The notes under the pieces are model-generated. The model saw only the letters and a program-made list of their open reading frames with translations. It did not search any database and was not told the origin of the DNA. The position numbers and the translations under genes were made by a program. Positions 36,513 to 45,118 of a stretch of DNA of 64,000 bases are shown piece by piece (positions within the stretch are counted from its first letter, which is position 1; every line of letters begins with the position of its first letter). This DNA is from JAXMBN01 sp046349875 (GTDB lineage: Bacteria > Planctomycetota > Planctomycetia > Pirellulales > Pirellulaceae), in contig JAXMBN010000014.1 in NCBI GenBank assembly GCA_046349875.1, forward strand, positions 1 to 64,000, given 5' to 3'.

Positions 36513-36962
36513 TTAAATATTGACCGACTCGGATATCGCCATTTGCATGGTACGGAATTGGGACCGAATCAATGCGGTCGCCGTTCCATGCAAGGATTGG
36601 TTTTTTGCAATTTCCGTTACTTGAAGTTCGAGGCTATCGTTGCTTCCATCGTGGTAGAGAATTTCTTGCATCGTGTCGCGTACTTTCTCGAGCGAGTTAG
36701 CCTTCTTGGCCAACATCTCCGATCTCAAACCCGCACTGATATTACCATTCTCGTCAGCGTGCATGCTCTCCGCGGACTTGATGCTCGTGATCGCATCTGC
36801 CAGTGATTTTTGAAAATCGTTTGTCGAAAGATCCCGCGTTTTGTAGTCCGGTGTATCCATATTGGCGATGTTGCCCGCCAACAGTTGATGTCGACGCTCG
36901 GTAAATGCTAAGGTCTGTTCGAGCCCGACCAGATTGGTTGAATCAAAAATTCCGCGCCACAT
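36513..36962 (-). CDS. flgB: flagellar basal-body rod protein FlgB
   Basis: The 149-residue rod protein shows TERRHQLLAGNIANMDTPDYK near the N-terminus (given here as its key part, NIANMDTPDYK) and a C-terminal helix for rod packing (TALIRSQFRTMQMAISE). It lies 14 bases after the FlgN-like gene and 20 before flgC. Confidence 0.93.
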   Translation of the reverse strand: MWRGIFDSTNLVGLEQTLAFTERRHQLLAGNIANMDTPDYKTRDLSTNDFQKSLADAITSIKSAESMHADENGNISAGLRSEMLAKKANSLEKVRDTMQEILYHDGSNDSLELQVTEIAKNQSLHGTATALIRSQFRTMQMAISESVNI

Positions 36963-36976
36963 AATGGAACTCTCAC

Positions 36977-37456
36977 CTAACCTTCAAGGGAAAGATGACT
37001 GGAGTGGAGCGAATCCAACTGGGCTGCTCCATGGAACATTTCATGGCTATCGTAGGCCGATCGAACTTCTTGCGAGGAACGGTACAACTGCAGTTCGCTG
37101 GCAACACCGTCGCGTTGCTGCGACAAAGCTTCGATCGATGCCGCTTCCAAGGCCACCAAGTCCTTGAGTATCAGTTGTCCTTGTTCCATCCACTCCCGAC
37201 ATTGAACGCGACGTTCCTTCGAACTCCATCGACGACTATCGGGATCTTCCTCCTGGTACGGAATCAACTGCGATTGAATCGATTGAATCTCATCCAACAG
37301 ATGCTGCTTCTGTGCTAGCAACGAAAGCAGCTGATCGGTTTCCAAGGTGTGAACCTGATCATACTGTTGCAAAGTCAACGAACGAATCTGCTGCAAAATA
37401 TGCAGCCGCTGCTCGCAAAGCTGATAAAGTTTGTCCGTCGATGTGTAGTCGGACAT
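36977..37456 (-). CDS. FlgN-like flagellar chaperone candidate
   Basis: The 159-residue protein is almost wholly helical and rich in Gln, Leu and Glu (LYQLCEQRLHILQQIRSL, LLSLLAQKQHLLDEI). Length, composition and position as first gene of the rod operon fit FlgN/FliT-type export chaperones, which bind late flagellar substrates. No diagnostic residue confirms this. It starts at ATG 37456. Confidence 0.6.
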   Translation of the reverse strand: MSDYTSTDKLYQLCEQRLHILQQIRSLTLQQYDQVHTLETDQLLSLLAQKQHLLDEIQSIQSQLIPYQEEDPDSRRWSSKERRVQCREWMEQGQLILKDLVALEAASIEALSQQRDGVASELQLYRSSQEVRSAYDSHEMFHGAAQLDSLHSSHLSLEG

Positions 37457-37720
37457 GGCCGATGACCTGATCGTGGTTAGTCACTCAATTCCGTGCGATC
37501 TTGGTGATGGAATCCTTTCCCATCGGATGCAATCCGAGTAACTAGCAAAACGCTGAGAACAGGCCAATGGCAAAACTTGAACAAATCTTTCGATAAACTC
37601 CGAAAAATGTGGGTGGTTTTGGATCGCTAGGAAAGGGAGAGGAGCTGGCGAGTCTCAAGCGAGCCAACTACATTCTTAGGAGGTTCGTGTTTTTGCTTCC
37701 TTTCTCAAGAGGATCCCTCC

Positions 37721-38437
37721 ATGCCTACTTTGTTCTCCCGCCGCAACTGCATTCAATGGCTCGCCTGCTCCATCACTGCGTGCTCGCTTCTATTCTCCAG
37801 CCCCATTTCCTCTGCGCAAGACAAGAATGGCAAAGAGCTGTTCAATGGAAAAGATCTCACCGGTTGGGAAGGATTGCCCAAGCTTTGGAGCGTCGAAGAT
37901 GGCGCGATCACCGGAACGACCACTGCTGAAGAGCCGCTAAAGAACAACACCTTCCTGGTCTGGAAGGGTGGAACCGTTGGTGACTTTGAGTTGACTCTTG
38001 AGTATCGAATCCAAGGGGGCAACTCGGGTATTCAGTACCGAAGCAAGCTCATGGATGCTGAAAAGTTTATCGTGGGTGGCTACCAAGCCGACATCGATTC
38101 CACCATGCGCTACACAGGCATCAACTACGAAGAAAAAGGCCGTGGCATCATGGCGGAACGAGGACAAGTCATTCAAGTGACTTCATCCGGCGAGAAAAAA
38201 GTGGTAGGTACGTGCGGAGATCCTGCAGCACTCGCAAGCAAGGTCAGCAAAGATGGCTGGAATCGCTATAAGATCATCGCCAAAGGCAATAAACTTCAAC
38301 ACTACATCAATGACATCCTCATGTCCGAACTGATCGATGAGCAAACGGAAAAAGGATCCAAAGAAGGCATCCTTGCTTTCCAAGTGCACACAGGACCAGC
38401 GATGAAAGTTCAGTTCAAGAACATTCTCTTGAAGTAA
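37721..38437 (+). CDS. secreted DUF1080 (3-keto-disaccharide hydrolase-like) protein
   Basis: The 238-residue protein has a signal peptide (to about residue 32, PISSAQ) followed by a complete DUF1080 domain: ELFNGKDLTGWEG, LWSVEDGAITGTT, GNSGIQYRS, VGGYQADID and the end VHTGPAMKVQFKNILL. The family has the concanavalin-type fold; some members hydrolyse 3-keto-glycosides. The C-terminal domain of the giant protein at 3.1 kb is a paralogue. The gene is monocistronic and ends at an intrinsic terminator. Confidence 0.92.
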   Translation: MPTLFSRRNCIQWLACSITACSLLFSSPISSAQDKNGKELFNGKDLTGWEGLPKLWSVEDGAITGTTTAEEPLKNNTFLVWKGGTVGDFELTLEYRIQGGNSGIQYRSKLMDAEKFIVGGYQADIDSTMRYTGINYEEKGRGIMAERGQVIQVTSSGEKKVVGTCGDPAALASKVSKDGWNRYKIIAKGNKLQHYINDILMSELIDEQTEKGSKEGILAFQVHTGPAMKVQFKNILLK

Positions 38438-38483
38438 GATTCGTTCGCGACGATTTGCGCAAAATCATCCCTAGGTATTCGAT

Positions 38484-38512
38484 ATGCCGTCTCGAAAGAG
38501 GCGGCATTTTTT
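38484..38512 (+). terminator. intrinsic terminator after the DUF1080 gene
   Basis: A 10-bp stem with one G-T pair (38484-38493 with 38498-38507), a GAAA tetraloop and a T6 tail lies 47 bases after the stop. Confidence 0.9.
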
Positions 38513-38572
38513 GTGGTGGGATCGTTTGAGGTGGGATGAAAAAGGTGGGAGCAATCCATCGATCGCTTGGAA

Positions 38573-38791
38573 TCACGCCGCTGGATGGGCCTTGTCCCAA
38601 ATCTTCTTGGCCGCACGAATTTCTTTCATGCGAATCCAATGTCCATGTGTTTTGCTAGTACTCGATACCATCGTCTCTGGCGTCACTTTGCCATCTTCGA
38701 TCTTCTTCATCAGATCGACTTCCGAAACGGGACCAACCGTTTTGTGACCTCCAAAAAAACCCTTGGTCATATAAAACCAATCCGCTGACAT
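38573..38791 (-). CDS. GYF_2 (DUF4339) domain protein
   Basis: The 72-residue protein begins at ATG 38791 behind a strong AGGAGG. It is a lone GYF_2 domain: DWFYMTKGFFGGHKTVGPVS, DLMKKIEDGKVTPETMVSST and HGHWIRMKEI (the closing Trp). Such domains are thought to bind proline-rich peptides. Found alone it may be an adaptor; no partner is evident. Confidence 0.85.
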   Translation of the reverse strand: MSADWFYMTKGFFGGHKTVGPVSEVDLMKKIEDGKVTPETMVSSTSKTHGHWIRMKEIRAAKKIWDKAHPAA

Positions 38792-39028
38792 GAGATTCCT
38801 CCTATCGCGTTGCAAAGAGAATGGTTGTCAGGTATCCCTTGAACTTATCGCTTTACAAACCATGTGTCCTAGAGAGATTTTCGTTTTTCACAAAGTCGTG
38901 ACGCAGGTATACTCTTTTGGGTGGTCAATCCGTTTCAGAGTGCCCTTTTCAAGCGTTCACCTATTTGGACCAACACTTCAACTCGAAAGAAGTAACGCAG
39001 AGAGGACAGCATCATCTCGATCATTGTT

Positions 39029-39226
39029 TTGATATCAGTTTCCCTATCTCTTGCTGCTAGCATCGGTGTCCTTGCGGGCGGACTGTTCTTGGGAAACAAA
39101 CAAAAGGAGAACTGGCTTTCCTATCTGCTCGGAGGTGTACTTCTGGCCCTGCTCTTCAATTCTTGGTGGATTCTGGGAATCGTTTGGGTTGTTTATAAGT
39201 TGTTCATTCTTGGCCAAGACCCTTGA
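39029..39226 (+). CDS. small two-helix membrane protein, start uncertain
   Basis: The frame encodes two hydrophobic segments joined by GNKQKENW (SLSLAASIGVLAGGLFLG and LSYLLGGVLLALLFNSW). TTG at 39029 is the nearest usual start, but the open frame continues upstream with hydrophobic residues to ATC codons at 39011/39014, where AGAGGA at 39001-39006 is well placed. No family is recognised. Confidence 0.45.
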   Translation: MISVSLSLAASIGVLAGGLFLGNKQKENWLSYLLGGVLLALLFNSWWILGIVWVVYKLFILGQDP

Positions 39227-39638
39227 TCATCCCAACCGATGAACGCCCCCATGCCTATCGGCCAATCAGTAGTCGATGGACTTCTTAATGGCCAACCACG
39301 TTCGTGTGGGATTACGTAGCTCAAACCCGAAGCGTTTGTTTTGAAGCTGCGCTCATTAGCGTTCGGCGTCCAATAGCGTTGATCTAGCTTGGCTTTCACA
39401 ACCCGAGCGTCAGCGAGGAATCACATACATCACAACCCGAAGCGTCAGCGAGGGACTGCATACCTCATGTCACGAAGCGTCAGCAAGGGACGTCTCGGAC
39501 AACGCAAAATCTCTGCAAAAGTTAGTCCCTCGCTTACGCGTCGGGTTGTGATAAATACTCAAATGCGCAACTTCAAAACTGACGCTTCGGGTTGTGATAA
39601 CACTTGACTGCGCAACTTCCGAAGAACCGTCGTAGCGG
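39227..39638. other. repeat-rich intergenic region
   Basis: About 400 bases with no credible gene. It is occupied by the REP-like copies listed separately and separates two convergently oriented single genes. Confidence 0.5.
39323..39596. repeat. cluster of CACAACCCGAAGCGTCAGCGAGGGA repeats
   Basis: At least five copies of a 25-base unit (CACAACCCGAAGCGTCAGCG then AGGGA) occur. Direct copies are at 39397-39418 (one base missing), 39431-39455 (full) and 39471-39490 (degenerate); inverted copies at 39525-39549 and 39579-39596; a partial copy at 39323-39335. Opposite copies can form long hairpins. This is a REP/palindromic-repeat type array in intergenic DNA. Confidence 0.85.
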
Positions 39639-40187
39639 CTACTTAAATTTAACTTCGGCGCCCTTTGCTTCAACATAGTGCGTTTCGCGACCTGGCGACC
39701 ATTTCCCATCGGCAAAGTACTCAGACTTCACATCGTAACTTCCGTCCTCGCGCAGAATCGTCGTAGACTTCACTTGCGTGATTCCATTGGCGTTTCCTGT
39801 CACCTCCTCCAAGCTCGACCATTCCTTACCCTTCACTTCCAACGTTCCTTGCGTTTGAAAGCCAGCGGTCGTGAAATACCAAAAGACGAGTTTCTCTTTC
39901 TTGGCATCCCACATCATGATCGATTCGCCACCATAGCTTCCGTCATTGATCGAGTGAAGAATGCGGATCGCTTGTCCATTCATAGCGCGTTCCCACTTCG
40001 AGACATCGATGATGGGCTTTTCAGGGGTCGAGTTGGCGAATTCGCCACGGAATGTCTTGCCCAAGATCGGCTTAAACACAGCCAACTTCTCGTGAAGAAA
40101 CTCTTCGGCAGAAGCGGACTTCTCCGCTCCGATCATGATCAACGATACGATGATTGCTGGAAGCGCCAAACGAAACCAAGCCTGCAT
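39639..40187 (-). CDS. secreted lipocalin-like hypothetical protein
   Basis: The 182-residue protein has a signal peptide ending in AEKSASA and a mature all-beta domain beginning LAVFKPILGKTFRGEF, then WERAMNGQAIRILHSIN, GGESIMMWD and TTAGFQTQGTLEV. The pattern (ligand-barrel strands with WD and FWYFT) resembles calycin or DUF1579-like proteins. Function unknown. It lies 12 bases after the amino acid permease and may share its transcript. Confidence 0.75.
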   Translation of the reverse strand: MQAWFRLALPAIIVSLIMIGAEKSASAEEFLHEKLAVFKPILGKTFRGEFANSTPEKPIIDVSKWERAMNGQAIRILHSINDGSYGGESIMMWDAKKEKLVFWYFTTAGFQTQGTLEVKGKEWSSLEEVTGNANGITQVKSTTILREDGSYDVKSEYFADGKWSPGRETHYVEAKGAEVKFK

Positions 40188-40199
40188 GATGCAATTCCT

Positions 40200-41960
40200 C
40201 TAGGAATGAGTACGACGGAGTTTGCTGTTCCAGAATCCGTAGCAAAAGTAGACAACGAATCCAGCCAGACACCAAAAAATGAAGCGATACCAGTTGTTGT
40301 GTCCTAATCCTGCAATCAAGTAGAGATTGGTGAGCACTCCCAATACAGGAATCAACGACCATCTCTTTCGATAGGAATAGACCGACATAACGGCGAAGAC
40401 AAGGATGAAGGCAACGTAAGGGAAGGTCGCTTCCCATCCAGCCAAATCTTTTGGAAAGAGCTCGGAGAAGGTTACCTTTCCGGTGCGATAGGGATGCACA
40501 AGAACTGCTGAGCCAATGACTAGAAACAGTGCGAAGAGCGAAGGAACGGCGTATTTGCCATTGATGTAAGGAACGCGAAACGTTGCGTGCTCCAGTCGAG
40601 CGGGATCGTTTTCCAGTGCTAACACACCGGCGGATACCAACATGAATGCAAACAGAGTTCCAATGCTACATAGATCGGTGACCAGTGCTTGATTGAGAAA
40701 CAGAATGGGCAACGCGACAACGATGCCGGTCACGACGGTTGAGAAGCTAGGTGTTCGAAACCGTGGGTGAATGCGCGCGAAGGCAGGAGGAAGGAGCCCA
40801 TCCCGCGCCATGCTCATCCAGATCCGTGGCTGACCCAACTGAAACACCAAGAAAACGCTGGTGATGGCTGCGATCGCCGAAAGGGAAACGATCGTGGCCA
40901 TGGTATTGAGGTTGTATTTTTCGAACACAAATGCCAGCGGATCAGACACACCCAACTCAGAATAAGACACCATCCCCGTCAAGACCAAGGCGATCATGAT
41001 ATAGAGGATCGTACACAAGATCAGTGTGTAGAGCGTTGCTCGCGGCAAATCCTTCTTGGGATTCTTGCACTCTTCCGCCGTCGTTGAGATTGCATCGAAT
41101 CCGATGTACGCAAAGAAGACTCCAGCAATTCCCGACAGGATTCCCGCAATTCCATTGGGAGCAAAGGGTGACCAATTGGAAGGCTTGACGTAGGTTGCTC
41201 CAACGATGATCACCAAGATCACGACAGCGACCTTAAGAAACACCATAAGATTGCTTACCGTCTTGGATTCTTTGATTCCGACATATACCAAGGCCGTAAT
41301 CAATACGTTGATGGTCATTGCAGGAAGATCGAAGATCACTTTCCAGCCGCCGAGCGATGGTGCATCGGCCCACACCTGTGCAAACTGTTGAGGGTTCCCT
41401 TTCAACCCTGCGGGATCGATTCCATCCTTTACGGCCTGCTGCACTTCTGACCAAGCTTGTGAACAAGTCAGATAGTCGTTTTGTAGCCACAAGGGTATGG
41501 CGATCAATTGCTCGCCGTTCAGTCCCTTCAAGTTCGTGACGACATTCGTAAAGTACTCGGACCAACTGAAGGCGACGACGCTGTTGCCGATGGCGTACTC
41601 CATTAACAAGTTCCATCCGATCAACCAAGCAATCAGTTCACCAAAGGCCGCATAGGAGTACGTATAGGCGCTACCGCTAATGGGAATCGCGGAAGCGAAT
41701 TCTGCATAGCAAAGCGCCGAAAACAAGCAGGCAATGGCCGTCAAGATAAAGAGAAGAATGACGGCGGGCCCACCCGACGCGGCGGCGTTACCGATGGTGG
41801 AGAAAATCCCAGCACCAATAATGGCAGCCACCCCAAAACAGACCAAGTCCACCAATCCAAGGTTCTTGGTCAATGCATGCCCCTGCTCATCGCCCGACTG
41901 CAATTCGGCATGAATCTGAGCGATCGTTTTTTTACGATAGAGGTCTTTCCACCACACCAT
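40200..41960 (-). CDS. APC-family amino acid permease (cationic amino acid transporter type)
   Basis: The 586-residue protein has about 13-14 membrane helices. The N-terminal GFGVAAIIGAGIFSTIG-like signature (GVAAIIGAGIFSTIG) is the substrate-binding helix 1 of the APC superfamily, and FAYIGFDAISTTAEECKNPKKDLPRA matches the CAT subfamily (SLC7A1-type). Start ATG 41960 is preceded by GGAGAG. Likely proton-coupled import of basic or other amino acids. The small secreted gene follows closely. Confidence 0.93.
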   Translation of the reverse strand: MVWWKDLYRKKTIAQIHAELQSGDEQGHALTKNLGLVDLVCFGVAAIIGAGIFSTIGNAAASGGPAVILLFILTAIACLFSALCYAEFASAIPISGSAYTYSYAAFGELIAWLIGWNLLMEYAIGNSVVAFSWSEYFTNVVTNLKGLNGEQLIAIPLWLQNDYLTCSQAWSEVQQAVKDGIDPAGLKGNPQQFAQVWADAPSLGGWKVIFDLPAMTINVLITALVYVGIKESKTVSNLMVFLKVAVVILVIIVGATYVKPSNWSPFAPNGIAGILSGIAGVFFAYIGFDAISTTAEECKNPKKDLPRATLYTLILCTILYIMIALVLTGMVSYSELGVSDPLAFVFEKYNLNTMATIVSLSAIAAITSVFLVFQLGQPRIWMSMARDGLLPPAFARIHPRFRTPSFSTVVTGIVVALPILFLNQALVTDLCSIGTLFAFMLVSAGVLALENDPARLEHATFRVPYINGKYAVPSLFALFLVIGSAVLVHPYRTGKVTFSELFPKDLAGWEATFPYVAFILVFAVMSVYSYRKRWSLIPVLGVLTNLYLIAGLGHNNWYRFIFWCLAGFVVYFCYGFWNSKLRRTHS

Positions 41961-42211
41961 AGTCTCTCCAGGGCGTCATCGGATCCCGCTTGGAATCCTT
42001 GGCTATGAACCGACCTTACATCCTGCGTTTCGTCGGTGTCCCTAATATAGACAGGGAACTTCGCTACGTCGTAGCCTACCCTTCCCTCGGCGCGAGAAAT
42101 GTTGGATCAATCCTCCGAGAGATCTCTCTTTCCGACCAAGCCCAACAGAAAAATCTCTCGATCCATTCCATGGCTAGCCCGAGCCGTTTGCCTCGGAATC
42201 GCTACGGTATT
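41961..42211. other. intergenic region, no gene
   Basis: About 250 bases between the HTTM pair and the permease. A short palindrome GCTAC-GTC-GTAGC near 42064 is the only structure noticed. Confidence 0.4.
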
Positions 42212-43162
42212 CTAGCCAAGGTTTGCGGCTTGGCCTGTGAGCCCGTCAGCCCCCAAGTTCGCCGGATTCTTATCCCAGCGTCTCCATCCCGGAACCAATG
42301 CTTTGAACTCATCCCAACGAAGAAAGGTGAGCAGCCCAAGCATCATGACCCACTCGAAAAGAAAGAGATTCATGGTGAGTTCGATCGCTAGGTGCAGAAG
42401 GATGCCCGCAGCTACGGCCCATTTTCGTGTTTTCGGAATCCACAATGCGATCGGAAGCGCAATCTCCAAGAGCAAGGCTGCGTAGGTAAAGAACATCGCC
42501 ACCCAAAGCGAACCGAAGGTCGCATCCGGTAGCCAAGGACGACCGTATACGTCCGTCATCTGAGACACATAGTAGAAGGCCGTCCCTTGCTGCCATGTCT
42601 CACCCCACGCTTTGCACCAAGCGGTCGATGCATAGATCAAGGTCATTTCGATCTGGAAGAGTCGCAATGCCCAAGCTCGTCGCGAATCCTTGGATGAAGA
42701 CCGATTCCATGGAAGAGGCGATGCGGACGCATCCAAAGGAAGAAAGATCATGAAGAAGGCGAACAACCGCATCACCGTATCTTCACCATCGCAAATGATT
42801 GGATTGCGATGGTGTATCGAGGTCAACCAAAGAAAGATGGCCAGGCTCTGCAATCGTCCCCCGATTCCGAACAGAAGCAGAATCGCGTGCCCCATCAGGA
42901 TCAACATGCAGGTTTGCACCACGACGGCTGTCGAAGGTAGGCAATAAAAGATCGACCAACGTCGCGGAAAAAGTTCCTGCGCTGTTTCTGTTTGCAATAC
43001 TCCTTCATTGGAAAACCAAAACCCAGCATCGGGTAGCCATACCAGAACATGGATGATCAAGAGGATGGCATATCCGATGCGCACCACAGCAGCCATCGGA
43101 ACATCGCACCCTTGAAAAAGGAAGGCGTCGAATCGCTTGACGAGCCAGGTCCAAGGTTTCAC
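42212..43162 (-). CDS. HTTM-domain membrane protein
   Basis: The 316-residue protein belongs to the HTTM family (membrane domain shared with vitamin K-dependent gamma-carboxylase). Diagnostic parts are RIGYAILLIIHVLVWLPD, SIHHRNPIICDGEDTVMRL and TLIYASTAWCKAWGETWQQG. GTG at 43162 forms a GTGA overlap with the upstream gene and has GAGGAA nine bases before; a TTG at 43207 would give 15 extra residues. Carboxylase activity is not implied because the lumenal beta-sandwich domain is missing. Confidence 0.87.
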   Translation of the reverse strand: MKPWTWLVKRFDAFLFQGCDVPMAAVVRIGYAILLIIHVLVWLPDAGFWFSNEGVLQTETAQELFPRRWSIFYCLPSTAVVVQTCMLILMGHAILLLFGIGGRLQSLAIFLWLTSIHHRNPIICDGEDTVMRLFAFFMIFLPLDASASPLPWNRSSSKDSRRAWALRLFQIEMTLIYASTAWCKAWGETWQQGTAFYYVSQMTDVYGRPWLPDATFGSLWVAMFFTYAALLLEIALPIALWIPKTRKWAVAAGILLHLAIELTMNLFLFEWVMMLGLLTFLRWDEFKALVPGWRRWDKNPANLGADGLTGQAANLG

Positions 43163-43809
43163 GGTTCTACGTTCCTCGTAGTAAGGTACTCCGTGCGAAG
43201 CATCCAAAGGATGTCATCCTTCATTGGCAAGGGGCTATCTGGTGCAAGGGACATCGTCTTGCTGACATGAAACAATTTCACTTCGACGATTGGCCCAGGC
43301 TCAGCAGGAGGTGGCGGCTCGCCAAACAACTTCAAGGGATCGTTGATCCCAGGTTGGAGATCAAACGGCCTTCTCGCCAAGTAATCGGCCAAGTCATCGG
43401 CCGCGATGCGATTGTTGATGGAGTAAATGCGATTGTAGTAATTGAGGTGGCGGAACTTCGTAAACTTCTCAACGATCCCCTTTTCGACCCAATGAGGTGA
43501 GTTCCATACGTAGCGATTGCCATTCTGATCGCGAAGGTCCGCGCTCATCCAACCATTATCGAGAAATGGATTGGGTGCGAAGAGTGTCCATTCTCCTTGC
43601 CACAATCCAATCGGTTCGGCCACATAGAGTTCGTAGAGCTTGGGAACATAGACGATGTTCCACCATGGAAGAGTATCCAACACTAAAACCAACGCCACGC
43701 CCAGAAAGCCTATGCGTACCGCGACGCGTTTCACTCGAGCCCCTAACGTTGGCTCGGACTCAGTTGGATCGACCGTGGATTCGTACACCGCATGCTCCTC
43801 GTTTATCAT
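43159..43809 (-). CDS. membrane-anchored partner of the HTTM protein
   Basis: The 216-residue protein has a single membrane helix (about 33-50, GFLGVALVLVLDTLPWW) and a soluble domain with QGEWTLFAPNPFLDNGWMSA (key part WTLFAPNP) and EKFTKFRHLNYYNRI. Proteins of this shape commonly accompany HTTM proteins. The 4-base overlap with the HTTM gene indicates coupled translation. No enzymatic motif is seen. Confidence 0.75.
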   Translation of the reverse strand: MINEEHAVYESTVDPTESEPTLGARVKRVAVRIGFLGVALVLVLDTLPWWNIVYVPKLYELYVAEPIGLWQGEWTLFAPNPFLDNGWMSADLRDQNGNRYVWNSPHWVEKGIVEKFTKFRHLNYYNRIYSINNRIAADDLADYLARRPFDLQPGINDPLKLFGEPPPPAEPGPIVEVKLFHVSKTMSLAPDSPLPMKDDILWMLRTEYLTTRNVEP

Positions 43810-44275
43810 GCCCTACCCTCCATGATTTTTCGCAATTCGATGGGAAGCGATGTGCGGCAAGCTTGTTTTCGCAACTCTGTTGGCTTTCTCGCGTCCTATC
43901 CCTCACAACCGATACAGACGATCGCTCCGCGGCATCACGATCTTCCCGATCGTTGGACTAGGTTGCATTCTCCGCAAGCGGACTTTTTCAGCGACTAGGC
44001 AAGAGGTATCAGTGCTTTTTAGCGAATGGGACATTCGAACAGCGTGATAAAACAAAGTTCGGCGCTTGGGACAATCGCGCTACAGATTCAGACATACCGG
44101 AGTGCGATTGGGACAGTCCCTTTACAGAAAGAAGCCTCTTTTTTGAAGAAACGCGATTGCCGAATGGAGATCGGCGGAAATAATCCCCCAGCCAATCGAG
44201 TCGCTTTGCCTTGCTGGTGCGATGCATTGGGTTGCCAAAGTATTGTCGATGTTTCTCCCCAGGGGTGGTCACAGC
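43810..44275. other. divergent intergenic region with phased repeats
   Basis: About 460 bases between minus-strand and plus-strand genes. Apart from the three GGGACA repeats listed separately I see no gene. It must contain promoters for both flanking genes. Confidence 0.45.
44021..44127. repeat. three GGGACA repeats about 40 bases apart
   Basis: Related units at 44021-44040 (AGCGAATGGGACATTCGAAC), 44061-44085 (core CGCTTGGGACAATCGCGC) and 44101-44127 (core GCGATTGGGACAGTCCC) carry GGGACA at 44028, 44068 and 44110, a near-constant 40-42 base spacing. Two units share the following CTACAG/TTACAG. Each unit is itself partly palindromic around GGGACA. Confidence 0.6.
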
Positions 44276-45013
44276 ATGTCAGAAGGTCGTCAGTATGTGG
44301 TGGTAGGCGGAAGCAAGGGAATCGGTTTAGCCATTGTTCGGCAATTGGTTGAAAAGGGTCATCACGTTCGCGTGCTGAGCCGAACATGGAATGCCTGTGA
44401 CGATCTGTCCCATGTGGAACATTTTCCCTGCGATGTCCGCGAGACGCTTCTTCAGGACGAATGGCTGCCACTGGAATTGCATGGCTTAGTCTTCTGTCCT
44501 GGCAGCGTTCAGTTGCGGTCCTTCAAGACATTGAAGATGGAGACCTTTCGCGAAGACCTTGAACTCAATTTGCTGGCGGCGATTCGGATCCTTCAATGGG
44601 CCTATCCGGCATTGAAAGCGGGCGGAAGAAACGAAGTCGAAGGAGCGACCTCGTCTCCGGCCAGCGTGGTCGTCTTCAGTTCCATTGCGGCAACACTTGG
44701 GTTATTCGGCCATGCATCGGTTGCAGCATCCAAAGCGGCCTTGGAAGGACTCGTACGGACACTTGCTTGCGAGTGGGCTCCGAATGTCCGCGTCAACTGC
44801 ATCGCGCCCGCCCTAACTCAAACATCCCTTACCGAACGCTTCTTTGTTGATGCCGAGAAAGCTCGCGTTCTTGCCGAAAAGTATCCTTTAGGAAGAACCG
44901 GACTTCCTCAAGACATCGCCAACTTGGCCACGTTTCTACTCAACCCCACGAGTTCGTGGATGACCGGACAGGTTCTTTCCGTCGACGGAGGCATGTCGAC
45001 TCTCCTCAAATAG
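44276..45013 (+). CDS. SDR-family protein lacking the catalytic Tyr
   Basis: The 245-residue Rossmann protein starts at ATG 44276 with GGGGTGG seven bases upstream. VVVGGSKGIGLAIVRQL (about 8-24) is the cofactor-binding TGxxxGIG motif, and DGGMSTLL ends the fold. At the active site S136 of FSSIAATLG is kept, and K153 of AASKAALEGL, but the Tyr of YxxxK is Val149 (HASVAASK). Classical hydride transfer is therefore doubtful; some divergent SDRs with such changes are pseudo-enzymes or use other residues. Cofactor is probably NADP(H) by family, not proven. Confidence 0.87.
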   Translation: MSEGRQYVVVGGSKGIGLAIVRQLVEKGHHVRVLSRTWNACDDLSHVEHFPCDVRETLLQDEWLPLELHGLVFCPGSVQLRSFKTLKMETFREDLELNLLAAIRILQWAYPALKAGGRNEVEGATSSPASVVVFSSIAATLGLFGHASVAASKAALEGLVRTLACEWAPNVRVNCIAPALTQTSLTERFFVDAEKARVLAEKYPLGRTGLPQDIANLATFLLNPTSSWMTGQVLSVDGGMSTLLK

Positions 45014-45118
45014 ACTGCCTGCCCTCTCCATTTGATTGCCTCGGACTCCCGCTGCAACTCCGTCGAAATCGCGATACACTGAGCTTTCCGGCTTGTGCGT
45101 TGTTGAAGGGAGATTGAT

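Noticed and set aside
33853..37456. Type III secretion locus instead of flagellar genes
   Set aside because: FlgB, FlgC and FliE rod proteins occur only in flagella, and FliF carries the FliG-binding tail.
39397..39596. CRISPR array
   Set aside because: Repeat copies are in both orientations, unequal in length and without uniform spacers; no cas genes are near.
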